Shown: positions 26,888-37,612, counted from the first letter of the stretch. The stretch is 64,000 nt of DNA from Flavobacterium gilvum (GCF_001761465.1 NZ_CP017479.1:2170001-2234000), one strand, 5' to 3'. Numbers and translations are program-made. The notes: generated by a model from the sequence alone, not told the origin.

Positions 26888-29263
26888 TTAAAATTTGAAA
26901 TTATAACTAACCGAAGGTACTATTCCAAAAATTGATAGTCTGACTGCCTCGTTTGCTCCAGTTTGCTCGTTTTCTTGGAAACGGATTGAAGCTGCATTTT
27001 GTCGGTTATAGACGTTGTAAATACCAAAAACCCATTCACTTTGCCAGTCTTTTCTTTTTTCTGGTCTTGGAACATAAGTGGCAGACAAGTCCAAATGATG
27101 ATATAAAGGGAGGGTGTTTTTGTTTCTGGAATCAAAACTTGGAACAGAGATTCCTTGATACACATACTGACCGTTTGGATAAGTTACCGGTTGTCCGGTT
27201 TGGAAAATGAAATTGCCGCTGACTGTCCATTTCTGATTGAAAGAATAATTTGAAGTCACCGCTAGATTGTGTAGTTTATGGTATCCTGATTTGTACCAGT
27301 CACCATTGTTGATACCGGGTTCATTTGTCGTTCTGCCTGGTGTTCGCTGTTCTGATTTGGACAACGTATAAGCAATCCAGCCGTTCAGTTTTCCACTGTT
27401 TTTGCGAAGCATTAATTCTAGTCCATAAGCTCTTAATTGCCCGTTTAGAATAACTTGCTCGATAGCATTGTTGGCAACTAAATCGGCACCATCTATGTAG
27501 TCGAGTCTGTTTTTTACGGTTTTATAAAAACTTTCAACCTCCAAGGAATACATGTCGTTTTTAAAATTTTTAAAGTAACCTACAGCAGTTTGGTCTGCAA
27601 TTTGGGGCTTAATGTATTGGTCACTAGGTGTCCAAATATCCAATGGAGTAGGCGATGAGGTATTGGAAACCAACTGCAAGTATTGTACCATGCGGTTATA
27701 GCTGGCCTTTATGGAACTGTCGTCGTTCAAAACATAGGTCGTTGCAAAACGGGGTTCCCAATTTGAAAAAGAAGTGATGACATCATTGTAACCATAAGTT
27801 TTGGTGCCGATGGGAATTCCCTTTTCGTAAATTTTGAGTTGGTCGTTAAAAGTGACGGTCTGATTGTTTTCGTATAAATTCACTGTAGAGGCACCCAGTC
27901 TGTAAAACATGCTAAAACGCACACCATATAAAAAAGATATTTTTTGGCTGGCTTGGTGCTCTGCTTCAAGATAGACGGAAGGCTCCCAGGCATTTTTTTT
28001 GTCTAGTTGTTTGTAATTAATGGTCGAGTTTTCGTCCATCGGGTTGATAGTCCCAGGATTAAATTTATAGTAGAGGGAATTTGCGCCGTAGTTCAGTTTG
28101 ATTTTGTCATTCAAATAATATTTGAAATCATATTTTAAATTGAAGTTTTTTATGCCCGACCGCCAGTCAAAACCTACCTGTGAAAAAGTTAACCCATAAT
28201 AATAATCACTAAAAATGGCCGATAAATTGGAAAAATGCCGATCTGAAAACAAATGGTTCCATCTTAAATTGAAGGTGCTGTTTCCGTAATTATTTGTGAA
28301 TTGTTTGCTGATATTGAAAAAATCTCTTCCAAAATAACCCGAAGCATAGAGGCTGTTGTTGTCGTTAAACTTGTAATTTAATTTGGTATTTAGATCATAA
28401 AAGAAAGCCGAGTTTGCATTGTCTATCAATTTTAGGAATAAATGAGCATACGAAGCTCTCCCGCCAATCAAGAACGAACCTTTATCTTTTACAATAGGTC
28501 CTTCGGCGAGCAATCGGCTCGATATCAATCCAATTCCGCCATTCATGTGGAAGGAATTACTGTTTCCTTCTTTTTGGTAAATGTCCAAAACCGAAGAAGC
28601 TCTTCCCCCATATCGCGCAGGAATACCACCTTTGTATAATTTCAAATCTTTGATAGCATCCGGGTTGAAAACCGAGAAAAACCCAAATACATGCGAAGAA
28701 TTGAATATTATTGCTTCATCGAGTAAAATTAAATTTTGGTCGGCTCCGCCACCACGAACGTTAAAACCTCCTTGTCCTTCGCCTGCATTGGTAACACCAG
28801 GAAGCAGCAAAATAGATTTCAACACATCGGGTTCACCCATAACTACTGGCATTTTTTTTATAGTAGCCATCGAGAGTTTGTTAACACTCATTTCTGTGGA
28901 CTTTATGTCGGTGCTTTTTTTGTTGGCCGTCACAACAATTTCTTTTAATTGCTGTTCGCTGCCGCTGAGCTTATAATTTTTTTTGATGTTTTGTCTCAAT
29001 TCGATTTTTTCTTCTAAGTTTTGAAAACCTATGTATTCAATATGCAAGGTGTAATTTCCTTGAGGAAGTGTTAACGAATAGAAGCCGTATTCATTGGTAG
29101 TAGTGCCAGTTTTTAGCTCTGGAATGTAGATGTTTACCCCAATCATGGTTTCATTGGTGCTGGCATCTGAGATAACACCGCTAATAGTGAATTTTTGCTG
29201 TGAAAAGGCTGAAAACGAACTTAGGAATAGCAGGAGTAGGGGTATGGTTTTCTTCGAAATCAT
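26888..29263 (-). CDS. TonB-dependent outer-membrane receptor with carboxypeptidase-like N-terminal domain
   Basis: A 791-residue receptor. Signal peptide 1-21 (ending AFSQ-Q). A carboxypeptidase-regulatory-like beta-sandwich (about 24-105, FTISGVISDASTNETMIGVNI). Plug domain (about 115-235) with GVTNAGEGQGGFNVRGGGADQN and LLDEAIIFNSSHVFG. A beta-barrel runs to the terminal VSYNFKF with an aromatic last residue, as outer-membrane barrels require. It forms an operon with the DUF4249 lipoprotein. It imports an unknown ligand across the outer membrane using TonB energy. No regulator or sigma/anti-sigma pair is adjacent. Confidence 0.93.
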   Translation of the reverse strand: MISKKTIPLLLLFLSSFSAFSQQKFTISGVISDASTNETMIGVNIYIPELKTGTTTNEYGFYSLTLPQGNYTLHIEYIGFQNLEEKIELRQNIKKNYKLSGSEQQLKEIVVTANKKSTDIKSTEMSVNKLSMATIKKMPVVMGEPDVLKSILLLPGVTNAGEGQGGFNVRGGGADQNLILLDEAIIFNSSHVFGFFSVFNPDAIKDLKLYKGGIPARYGGRASSVLDIYQKEGNSNSFHMNGGIGLISSRLLAEGPIVKDKGSFLIGGRASYAHLFLKLIDNANSAFFYDLNTKLNYKFNDNNSLYASGYFGRDFFNISKQFTNNYGNSTFNLRWNHLFSDRHFSNLSAIFSDYYYGLTFSQVGFDWRSGIKNFNLKYDFKYYLNDKIKLNYGANSLYYKFNPGTINPMDENSTINYKQLDKKNAWEPSVYLEAEHQASQKISFLYGVRFSMFYRLGASTVNLYENNQTVTFNDQLKIYEKGIPIGTKTYGYNDVITSFSNWEPRFATTYVLNDDSSIKASYNRMVQYLQLVSNTSSPTPLDIWTPSDQYIKPQIADQTAVGYFKNFKNDMYSLEVESFYKTVKNRLDYIDGADLVANNAIEQVILNGQLRAYGLELMLRKNSGKLNGWIAYTLSKSEQRTPGRTTNEPGINNGDWYKSGYHKLHNLAVTSNYSFNQKWTVSGNFIFQTGQPVTYPNGQYVYQGISVPSFDSRNKNTLPLYHHLDLSATYVPRPEKRKDWQSEWVFGIYNVYNRQNAASIRFQENEQTGANEAVRLSIFGIVPSVSYNFKF

Positions 29264-29422
29264 CTTTTTTGGTTTTGAATTACAAATGCCCTTAAAAAAA
29301 GGGTAATCAGAAATAATATGCTAATATATCTTTGATAAGCTTATTACTTTTGATTTGTAGATAATATAAAAGTAAGAAAAAAAAGTTAAGGAGCGAAAGA
29401 TTAGGCTTTTTCTGCTATTATG

Positions 29423-29516
29423 GATTCCTGCTCTCCGCTATATCCCCGATTTAGGAAAACAAGGCAAAAAAGCCTTGTCTTCCTAAATCGGGGATGCCGC
29501 TTCGATCAGGGCTAAA
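29423..29516 (-). repeat. Dispersed hairpin element, copy B
   Basis: Minus strand: TTAGCCCTGAT, then GAAGCGGCATCC, then a centre that forms a 24-bp stem with one mismatch (29443-29466 against 29473-29496, loop AAAAAA), then GATATAGCGGAGAGCAGGA. It lies in the 351-bp gap between the giant adhesin gene terminator and the TonB receptor, with no gene visible there. Confidence 0.7.
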
Positions 29517-29568
29517 GAGGAGAGATGGTTTTGTTTTTGGAATCAATACTTAAAACTATAAAACAAAA

Positions 29569-29593
29569 AAGCACCCGCTTTCGGCGGATGCTT
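29569..29593 (-). terminator. Intrinsic terminator after the giant adhesin gene
   Basis: A 10-bp stem with one wobble (AAGCACCCGC at 29569-29578 against GCGGATGCTT at 29584-29593), loop TTTCG-like, followed on the minus strand by TTTTTTG. Confidence 0.85.
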
Positions 29594-29614
29594 TTGGTTA
29601 AAAATTAATTAAAG

Positions 29615-32600
29615 TTATCTTGAAGAAATCACTTTTTGTACACTGCTTCCTTTATTGGTAGTTACTTTAACAATATAAACTTCTTCTTGACCTGTGCTTG
29701 TAAGGTTTAAAGATATTTCTTTGTTCAAATAGCCATTGGTGTCGTATTTCGTAATTACTAGGTTCCCTTTTGCATTGAATACCTCAATTTTTACATCAGT
29801 AGGATAATCAAAATTGTATCTGATGGTCAATTGATCTTTGAAAGGAACAGGATATGCGGTAAAATCGTCTGCTTTGATTTTACTGGTTGTCGTTGTATCT
29901 GTTGGAGTAATTGTTTCCACTGTGCCTGTTTCTACTGTTTTGGCAACAGTTGTTAAAGGAGTTGGGGCGGAGCAATTACTAACAAGTATATCACCAGCGG
30001 TGGTGTTATCTATGTATGTATTGACACCTGATGTGATTCTAGATATGAAGTATTCATGATAATCTACTGATGGTGTAGTTTGACCAATAATAGTCTTCGT
30101 GTCATATTTTACCGAAATAACATAGGTACGTCCTGCTATTGCATTAGGTATTGTGACTTTCGCCTGTCCGGACCCTTTTGGAGGGGTGACTTCTTTACCC
30201 GTAGCAATTTTTGTGCAATTGTTGTCAAAAACAAATACTTGGTCTAGCTGGATTGCGAAGTCCTTAACATGAGGGCGAGAGTTATTAAATTGAAGCACTT
30301 CAATAGTTAGAGGTCCAGTTGATGGTGCAACAATTTTAGCATAATAAAAGAATACCCCCGGTGTTGCATTTGAAATTGTTGTTTTAGCACCCTTTTTAGT
30401 AACAGTATAGCAAATTTTATCCAACGGAGGCTGATTATTTAAGAAACTGGTGCAAGTGGTTGCAGTTGGATAAATCAGGCCACCGCAATTTTTCACTGTA
30501 ATTGTTATTGACTCAGTATCTGTACACCCCTCAGGTGTTGTCGCTTTAACCCAATAAGTTCCTGCGCTAACAGCCTTTAATTCCTCTTTTGTCATTTGAT
30601 TACCTATTGATCCATTATTATTCTTATGATAACTCAAAATAGTACCTTCAGGCAATTCGCTACCAGCTGTTATTGCATTTGCTGTTGCGACTACTGTAAA
30701 ATCTAATACACCTGGTGCGCATAAATCTTCTGGAGTAGTGATATGCAGAATAGGATTTGGGTTCTGCACGACATTCGCTGTATTGCTTGTAGCAGTACAA
30801 CTGGTTGGAGTAGCACCTGTAGCAATTACATAATAACCTGTGCCTGCACTAAGCCCACTCCAGGTTAAAGCAGCACTTATACCAGGTTTAGCTTCCTGCA
30901 CAATTGTGTTTAAAGAATTATACAACTGGTAGCTTATCGTATTATTTCCCGAAGTAGAAGAAGTAATACTTCCGCTATTTGGGGTAGACGAACAGAAGTC
31001 ATGCCCGGTTAGCACCAAGGCTGCAGGATTTGGTGTTTCGATAACATTAACCGCATTACTTTGTGAAGTACAGGTAATTGGAGTAGTGTTCGTAGCAACC
31101 ACATAATATCCAGTTCCCGCGGCTACATTATTCCATGTTAATCCGGAGCCTGTTCCATCTTTGACACCCTGAACTGTACCATCTGAACTGTTGTACAATT
31201 GATATTTTACACCAATTACTGATGTAGATGATGTGATTGTACCGGTTCCTGTAACAGAAGTGCATATTGAACTTCCTGTTAAAGAAAGTGCCGCTGGATT
31301 AGCTACCTCTACTACACTAACAGCATTGCTGTGAGCGGATGTACAATTGGTAGGAGCTGCACCTGTTGCTATTGCATAATATCCGGTTCCTGCTGCTACA
31401 TTATTCCATGTTAATCCGGAGCCTGTTCCATCTTTGACACCCTGAACTGTACCATCTGAACTGTTGTACAACTGATATTTTACACCAATTACTGATGTAG
31501 ATGATGTGATTGTACCGGTTCCTGTAACAGAAGTACATATTGAACTTCCTGTTAAAGAAAGTGCCGCTGGATTAGCTACCTCTACTACACTAACAGCATT
31601 GCTGTGAGCGGATGTACAATTGGTAGGAGCTGCACCTGTTGCTATTGCATAATATCCGGTTCCCGCGGCTACATTAGCCCATGTTAATCCGGAGCCTGTT
31701 CCATCTTTGACACCCTGAACTGTACCATCTGAACTGTCATACAACTGATATTTTACACCAATTACTGATGTAGATGATGTGATTGTACCGGTTCCTGTAA
31801 CAGAAGTACATATTGAACTTCCTGTTAAAGAAAGTGCCGCTGGATTAGCTACCTCTACTACACTAACAGCATTGCTGTGAGCGGATGTACAATTGGTAGG
31901 AGCTGCACCTGTTGCTATTGCATAATATCCAGTTCCCGCGGCTACATTAGCCCATGTTAATCCGGAGCCTGTTCCATCTTTGACACCCTGAACTGTACCA
32001 TCTGAACTGTTGTACAACTGATATTTTACACCAATTACTGATGTAGATGATGTGATTGTACCGGTTCCTGTAACAGAAGTGCATATTGAACTTCCTGTTA
32101 AAGAAAGTGCCGCTGGATTAGCTACCTCTACTACACTAACAGCATTGCTGTGAGCGGATGTACAATTGGTAGGAGCTGCACCTGTTGCTATTGCATAATA
32201 TCCAGTTCCCGCGGCTACATTAGCCCATGTTAATCCGGAGCCTGTTCCATCTTTGACACCCTGAACTGTACCATCTGAACTGTCATACAACTGATATTTT
32301 ACACCAATTACTGATGTAGATGATGTGATTGTACCGGTTCCTGTAACAGAAGTACATATTGAACTTCCTGTTAAAGAAAGTGCCGCTGGATTAGCTACCT
32401 CTACTACACTAACAGCATTGCTGTGAGCGGATGTACAATTGGTAGGAGCTGCACCTGTTGCTATTGCATAATATCCAGTTCCCGCGGCTACATTAGCCCA
32501 TGTTAATCCGGAGCCTGTTCCATCTTTGACACCCTGAACTGTACCATCTGAACTGTTGTACAACTGATATTTTACACCAATTACTGATGTAGATGATGTG

Positions 32601-35600
32601 ATTGTACCGGTTCCTGTAACAGAAGTGCATATTGAACTTCCTGTTAAAGAAAGTGCCGCTGGATTAGCTACCTCTACTACACTAACAGCATTGCTGTGAG
32701 CGGATGTACAATTGGTAGGAGCTGCACCTGTTGCTATTGCATAATATCCGGTTCCTGCTGCTACATTATTCCATGTTAATCCGGAGCCTGTTCCATCTTT
32801 GACACCCTGAACTGTACCATCTGAACTGTTGTACAATTGATATTTTACACCAATTACTGATGTAGATGATGTGATTGTACCGGTTCCTGTAACAGAAGTA
32901 CATATTGAACTTCCTGTTAAAGAAAGTGCCGCTGGATTAGCTACCTCTACTACACTAACAGCATTGCTGTGAGCGGATGTACAATTGGTAGGAGCTGCAC
33001 CTGTTGCTATTGCATAATATCCAGTTCCCGCGGCTACATTAGCCCATGTTAATCCGGAGCCTGTTCCATCTTTGACACCCTGAACTGTACCATCTGAACT
33101 GTTGTACAACTGATATTTTACACCAATTACTGATGTAGATGATGTGATTGTACCGGTTCCTGTAACAGAAGTACATATTGAACTTCCTGTTAAAGAAAGT
33201 GCCGCTGGATTAGCTACCTCTACTACACTAACAGCATTGCTGTGAGCGGATGTACAATTGGTAGGAGCTGCACCTGTTGCTATTGCATAATATCCAGTTC
33301 CCGCGGCTACATTAGCCCATGTTAATCCGGAGCCTGTTCCATCTTTGACACCCTGAACTGTACCATCTGAACTGTTGTACAACTGATATTTTACACCAAT
33401 TACTGATGTAGATGATGTGATTGTACCGGTTCCTGTAACAGAAGTACATATTGAACTTCCTGTTAAAGAAAGTGCCGCTGGATTAGCTACCTCTACTACA
33501 CTAACAGCATTGCTGTGAGCGGATGTACAATTGGTAGGAGCTGCACCTGTTGCTATTGCATAATATCCAGTTCCCGCGGCTACATTAGCCCATGTTAATC
33601 CGGAGCCTGTTCCATCTTTGACACCCTGAACTGTACCATCTGAACTGTTGTACAACTGATATTTTACACCAATTACTGATGTAGATGATGTGATTGTACC
33701 GGTTCCTGTAACAGAAGTGCATATTGAACTTCCTGTTAAAGAAAGTGCCGCTGGATTAGCTACCTCTACTACACTAACAGCATTGCTGTGAGCGGATGTA
33801 CAATTGGTAGGAGCTGCACCTGTTGCTATTGCATAATATCCGGTTCCTGCTGCTACATTATTCCATGTTAATCCGGAGCCTGTTCCATCTTTGACACCCT
33901 GAACTGTACCATCTGAACTGTTGTACAATTGATATTTTACACCAATTACTGATGTAGATGATGTGATTGTACCGGTTCCTGTAACAGAAGTACATATTGA
34001 ACTTCCTGTTAAAGAAAGTGCCGCTGGATTAGCTACCTCTACTACACTAACAGCATTGCTGTGAGCGGATGTACAATTGGTAGGAGCTGCACCTGTTGCT
34101 ATTGCATAATATCCAGTTCCCGCGGCTACATTAGCCCATGTTAATCCGGAGCCTGTTCCATCTTTGACACCCTGAACTGTACCATCTGAACTGTTGTACA
34201 ACTGATATTTTACACCAATTACTGATGTAGATGATGTGATTGTACCGGTTCCTGTAACAGAAGTACATATTGAACTTCCTGTTAAAGAAAGTGCCGCTGG
34301 ATTAGCTACCTCTACTACACTAACAGCATTGCTGTGAGCGGATGTACAATTGGTAGGAGCTGCACCTGTTGCTATTGCATAATATCCAGTTCCCGCGGCT
34401 ACATTAGCCCATGTTAATCCGGAGCCTGTTCCATCTTTGACACCCTGAACTGTACCATCTGAACTGTTGTACAACTGATATTTTACACCAATTACTGATG
34501 TAGATGATGTGATTGTACCGGTTCCTGTAACAGAAGTGCATATTGAACTTCCTGTTAAAGAAAGTGCCGCTGGATTAGCTACCTCTACTACACTAACAGC
34601 ATTGCTGTGAGCGGATGTACAATTGGTAGGAGCTGCACCTGTTGCTATTGCATAATATCCAGTTCCCGCGGCTACATTAGCCCATGTTAATCCGGAGCCT
34701 GTTCCATCTTTGACACCCTGAACTGTACCATCTGAACTGTCATACAATTGATATTTTACACCAATTACTGATGTAGATGATGTGATTGTACCGGTTCCTG
34801 TAACAGAAGTGCATATTGAACTTCCTGTTAAAGAAAGTGCCGCTGGATTAGCTACCTCTACTACACTAACAGCATTGCTGTGAGCGGATGTACAATTGGT
34901 AGGAGCTGCACCTGTTGCTATTGCATAATATCCGGTTCCCGCGGCTACATTATTCCATGTTAATCCGGAGCCTGTTCCATCTTTGACACCCTGAACTGTA
35001 CCATCTGAACTGTTGTACAACTGATATTTTACACCAATTACTGATGTAGATGATGTGATTGTACCGGTTCCTGTAACAGAAGTACATATTGAACTTCCTG
35101 TTAAAGAAAGTGCCGCTGGATTAGCTACCTCTACTACACTAACAGCATTGCTGTGAGCGGATGTACAATTGGTAGGAGCTGCACCTGTTGCTATTGCATA
35201 ATATCCGGTTCCTGCTGCTACATTATTCCATGTTAATCCGGAGCCTGTTCCATCTTTGACACCCTGAACTGTACCATCTGAACTGTTGTACAATTGATAT
35301 TTTACACCAATTACTGATGTAGATGATGTGATTGTACCGGTTCCTGTAACAGAAGTACATATTGAACTTCCTGTTAAAGAAAGTGCCGCTGGATTAGCTA
35401 CCTCTACTACACTAACAGCATTGCTGTGAGCGGATGTACAATTGGTAGGAGCTGCACCTGTTGCTATTGCATAATATCCGGTTCCCGCGGCTACATTATT
35501 CCATGTTAATCCGGAGCCTGTTCCATCTTTGACACCCTGAACTGTACCATCTGAACTGTTGTACAATTGATATTTTACACCAATTACTGATGTAGATGAT

Positions 35601-37531
35601 GTGATTGTACCGGTTCCTGTAACAGAAGTACATATTGAACTTCCTGTTAAAGAAAGTGCCGCTGGATTAGCTACCTCTACTACACTAACAGCATTGCTGT
35701 GAGCGGATGTACAATTGGTAGGAGCTGCACCTGTTGCTATTGCATAATATCCAGTTCCCGCGGCTACATTAGCCCATGTTAATCCGGAGCCTGTTCCATC
35801 TTTGACACCCTGAACTGTACCATCTGAACTGTTGTACAACTGATATTTTACACCAATTACTGATGTAGATGATGTGATTGTACCGGTTCCTGTAACAGAA
35901 GTACATATTGAACTTCCTGTTAAAGAAAGTGCCGCTGGATTAGCTACCTCTACTACACTAACAGCATTGCTGTGAGCGGATGTACAATTGGTAGGAGCTG
36001 CACCTGTTGCTATTGCATAATATCCAGTTCCCGCGGCTACATTATTCCATGTTAATCCGGAGCCTGTTCCATCTTTGACACCCTGAACTGTACCATCTGA
36101 ACTGTTGTACAACTGATATTTTACACCAATTACTGATGTAGATGATGTGATTGTACCGGTTCCTGTAACAGAAGTGCATATTGAACTTCCTGTTAAAGAA
36201 AGTGCCGCTGGATTAGTACCTACATTAAGATTAGCTCCTTCACTTTCTACAGGAGCACAACTACCACTAGTTAATACCAATCTATATTGATTTCCATTCA
36301 GAGCTATTGGAACTGGGGAAATTGTCAAAGTTGATGTCGTGGTACCATTATCAGTATTTGAAGAAATTGAATACAGGAGGCTATTTGTTATTGCGGTCCA
36401 ATCAGTAGTACTTGTTTTTTCTTGCCATTCTTCTGTTGGGGTCGGTGAACCTCCAGAATATGATACTGAAAATATTGCCTCCTCGTCAACACATTTTATT
36501 TGATTGGAAGCCTGAAGATTTATTTCGGGTGGGGTACAACAAACTAACTGTTCTGCGCTTGCCGTAGCAGTACACCCTTCTGCATCCGTAACGGTTACAC
36601 TATAAGAACCAGGATCTACATTATTCAAGTCTTCGGTAGTTTCACCGTTTGACCACAAGTATGTAAAGGGCGCAATGCCTCCCTCTACAGTGAGATTCAC
36701 ATCAATTACTTGCCCATCACAAACTGCCGTAGCCGAAGCCCGTAAAGGAGGGGCAATAATCAGGGTTCCTCCTGGGAAATCACATTTGCTCGAAATAGCT
36801 GTTAACATTGGGCCTCCCACGGCTACTTCATTAGGTACAGTCCATGCTACCAAAATATTATTTACCACTAAAGAGCTTCCACAACTAAACTTAACTTTGC
36901 CAAAATTAATGGTCTGTATTCCATTTCCTCCGCTTGCCACAGGAACTCCATCTAAAATTTTATTTTTAGGAGCAAGAGGTCCACTACATCTAACAAGACT
37001 GCAGGTGGATGAAGTTCCATCGGATAAAGTTGTAGTCAAATCACCAAATACGGATAAGGCAGGTCTGTCACTATTCGTGTTATGATATACCGTTATTAAC
37101 AAATCAAGTTCTAACACTTGGCCGGGAGTACATGTTACACAACCCGGACCATCAAGTCTTGCGCTAAGTATTTGGACATCGTTCGCAGTACATCCTGTCG
37201 TTTTAAGTCTTAAATCCGGTTGGGTCGCAGGCACAGGGTCATCGGGGCAATTTATTTGGCCAAATGCCGAAAATGGCAACATTGCCATCAATAAAAATGC
37301 AATCATAAATAAACAAAAACGGGATGAAATTTTATTGGGTAAAGTTAAAATTGAAGCTAACTCTAGATCCCTATTTTTCTTTTTGCTTAATTCTGTTTGA
37401 AAATCAAAAGAAAATAGATTCTCTAAATTTAATTTTTGTAATCTAAAAATTCTGTTTTTCGATAAAAAGCAACCGATTATTTTGCTCATTATAACTTCGA
37501 AAAACTTTTGAAGTGTAGTATTCTCTTCCAT
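29615..37531 (-). CDS. Giant repeat-rich T9SS-secreted adhesin-like protein
   Basis: A 2638-residue protein. A hydrophobic export signal lies at about 70-91 (FMIAFLLMAML...AFG-Q) behind an unusually long N-terminal extension, so a later start is possible. Domains: a Cys-containing N-terminal domain (92-260), one SprB-type repeat (about 265-330, GGIAPFTYLWSNGETT), and an Ig-like domain (335-435). Nineteen 91-residue repeats follow (440-2167, the last 90 residues long and altered at its end), then a diverged twentieth (2168-2258), further Ig-like sequence, and a C-terminal T9SS type A sorting domain (about 2555-2638, AYPVPFKDQLTIRYNF to KVISSR). Each repeat has two Cys (SICTS and TNCTS). Expected location is the cell surface. 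Roles in adhesion or gliding are inferred from SprB-like architecture. It is a single gene with a terminator. Confidence 0.9.
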   Translation of the reverse strand: MEENTTLQKFFEVIMSKIIGCFLSKNRIFRLQKLNLENLFSFDFQTELSKKKNRDLELASILTLPNKISSRFCLFMIAFLLMAMLPFSAFGQINCPDDPVPATQPDLRLKTTGCTANDVQILSARLDGPGCVTCTPGQVLELDLLITVYHNTNSDRPALSVFGDLTTTLSDGTSSTCSLVRCSGPLAPKNKILDGVPVASGGNGIQTINFGKVKFSCGSSLVVNNILVAWTVPNEVAVGGPMLTAISSKCDFPGGTLIIAPPLRASATAVCDGQVIDVNLTVEGGIAPFTYLWSNGETTEDLNNVDPGSYSVTVTDAEGCTATASAEQLVCCTPPEINLQASNQIKCVDEEAIFSVSYSGGSPTPTEEWQEKTSTTDWTAITNSLLYSISSNTDNGTTTSTLTISPVPIALNGNQYRLVLTSGSCAPVESEGANLNVGTNPAALSLTGSSICTSVTGTGTITSSTSVIGVKYQLYNSSDGTVQGVKDGTGSGLTWNNVAAGTGYYAIATGAAPTNCTSAHSNAVSVVEVANPAALSLTGSSICTSVTGTGTITSSTSVIGVKYQLYNSSDGTVQGVKDGTGSGLTWANVAAGTGYYAIATGAAPTNCTSAHSNAVSVVEVANPAALSLTGSSICTSVTGTGTITSSTSVIGVKYQLYNSSDGTVQGVKDGTGSGLTWNNVAAGTGYYAIATGAAPTNCTSAHSNAVSVVEVANPAALSLTGSSICTSVTGTGTITSSTSVIGVKYQLYNSSDGTVQGVKDGTGSGLTWNNVAAGTGYYAIATGAAPTNCTSAHSNAVSVVEVANPAALSLTGSSICTSVTGTGTITSSTSVIGVKYQLYNSSDGTVQGVKDGTGSGLTWNNVAAGTGYYAIATGAAPTNCTSAHSNAVSVVEVANPAALSLTGSSICTSVTGTGTITSSTSVIGVKYQLYDSSDGTVQGVKDGTGSGLTWANVAAGTGYYAIATGAAPTNCTSAHSNAVSVVEVANPAALSLTGSSICTSVTGTGTITSSTSVIGVKYQLYNSSDGTVQGVKDGTGSGLTWANVAAGTGYYAIATGAAPTNCTSAHSNAVSVVEVANPAALSLTGSSICTSVTGTGTITSSTSVIGVKYQLYNSSDGTVQGVKDGTGSGLTWANVAAGTGYYAIATGAAPTNCTSAHSNAVSVVEVANPAALSLTGSSICTSVTGTGTITSSTSVIGVKYQLYNSSDGTVQGVKDGTGSGLTWNNVAAGTGYYAIATGAAPTNCTSAHSNAVSVVEVANPAALSLTGSSICTSVTGTGTITSSTSVIGVKYQLYNSSDGTVQGVKDGTGSGLTWANVAAGTGYYAIATGAAPTNCTSAHSNAVSVVEVANPAALSLTGSSICTSVTGTGTITSSTSVIGVKYQLYNSSDGTVQGVKDGTGSGLTWANVAAGTGYYAIATGAAPTNCTSAHSNAVSVVEVANPAALSLTGSSICTSVTGTGTITSSTSVIGVKYQLYNSSDGTVQGVKDGTGSGLTWANVAAGTGYYAIATGAAPTNCTSAHSNAVSVVEVANPAALSLTGSSICTSVTGTGTITSSTSVIGVKYQLYNSSDGTVQGVKDGTGSGLTWNNVAAGTGYYAIATGAAPTNCTSAHSNAVSVVEVANPAALSLTGSSICTSVTGTGTITSSTSVIGVKYQLYNSSDGTVQGVKDGTGSGLTWANVAAGTGYYAIATGAAPTNCTSAHSNAVSVVEVANPAALSLTGSSICTSVTGTGTITSSTSVIGVKYQLYDSSDGTVQGVKDGTGSGLTWANVAAGTGYYAIATGAAPTNCTSAHSNAVSVVEVANPAALSLTGSSICTSVTGTGTITSSTSVIGVKYQLYNSSDGTVQGVKDGTGSGLTWANVAAGTGYYAIATGAAPTNCTSAHSNAVSVVEVANPAALSLTGSSICTSVTGTGTITSSTSVIGVKYQLYDSSDGTVQGVKDGTGSGLTWANVAAGTGYYAIATGAAPTNCTSAHSNAVSVVEVANPAALSLTGSSICTSVTGTGTITSSTSVIGVKYQLYNSSDGTVQGVKDGTGSGLTWNNVAAGTGYYAIATGAAPTNCTSAHSNAVSVVEVANPAALSLTGSSICTSVTGTGTITSSTSVIGVKYQLYNSSDGTVQGVKDGTGSGLTWNNVAAGTGYYVVATNTTPITCTSQSNAVNVIETPNPAALVLTGHDFCSSTPNSGSITSSTSGNNTISYQLYNSLNTIVQEAKPGISAALTWSGLSAGTGYYVIATGATPTSCTATSNTANVVQNPNPILHITTPEDLCAPGVLDFTVVATANAITAGSELPEGTILSYHKNNNGSIGNQMTKEELKAVSAGTYWVKATTPEGCTDTESITITVKNCGGLIYPTATTCTSFLNNQPPLDKICYTVTKKGAKTTISNATPGVFFYYAKIVAPSTGPLTIEVLQFNNSRPHVKDFAIQLDQVFVFDNNCTKIATGKEVTPPKGSGQAKVTIPNAIAGRTYVISVKYDTKTIIGQTTPSVDYHEYFISRITSGVNTYIDNTTAGDILVSNCSAPTPLTTVAKTVETGTVETITPTDTTTTSKIKADDFTAYPVPFKDQLTIRYNFDYPTDVKIEVFNAKGNLVITKYDTNGYLNKEISLNLTSTGQEEVYIVKVTTNKGSSVQKVISSR
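31031..36214 (-). repeat. Nineteen tandem 273-bp coding repeats
   Basis: The Asn codon that starts each unit occurs at 36214 and then every 273 bp for eighteen exact steps to 31300. The nineteenth unit is 270 bp and differs at its 3' end. Units differ at only a handful of sites: CCRGTTCCYGCKGC, ACATTATTCC or ACATTAGCCC (Asn-Asn or Ala-Asn), GTTGTACAAY or GTCATACAAY (Asn or Asp), and GAAGTRCAT. The site combinations form higher-order runs (see findings). Such identity implies recent amplification or gene conversion. Confidence 0.95.
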
Positions 37532-37612
37532 AATAATAAAGTTTTAGAACCATAATTATTAAAAGCAGGAAACATGTAGACTTGGGAAAAAAAACTGTAG
37601 ATAAAACGAGTC

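Noticed and set aside
31031..36214. CRISPR-like array
   Set aside because: The regular repeats are 273 bp, coding and without unique spacers. They are protein repeats.
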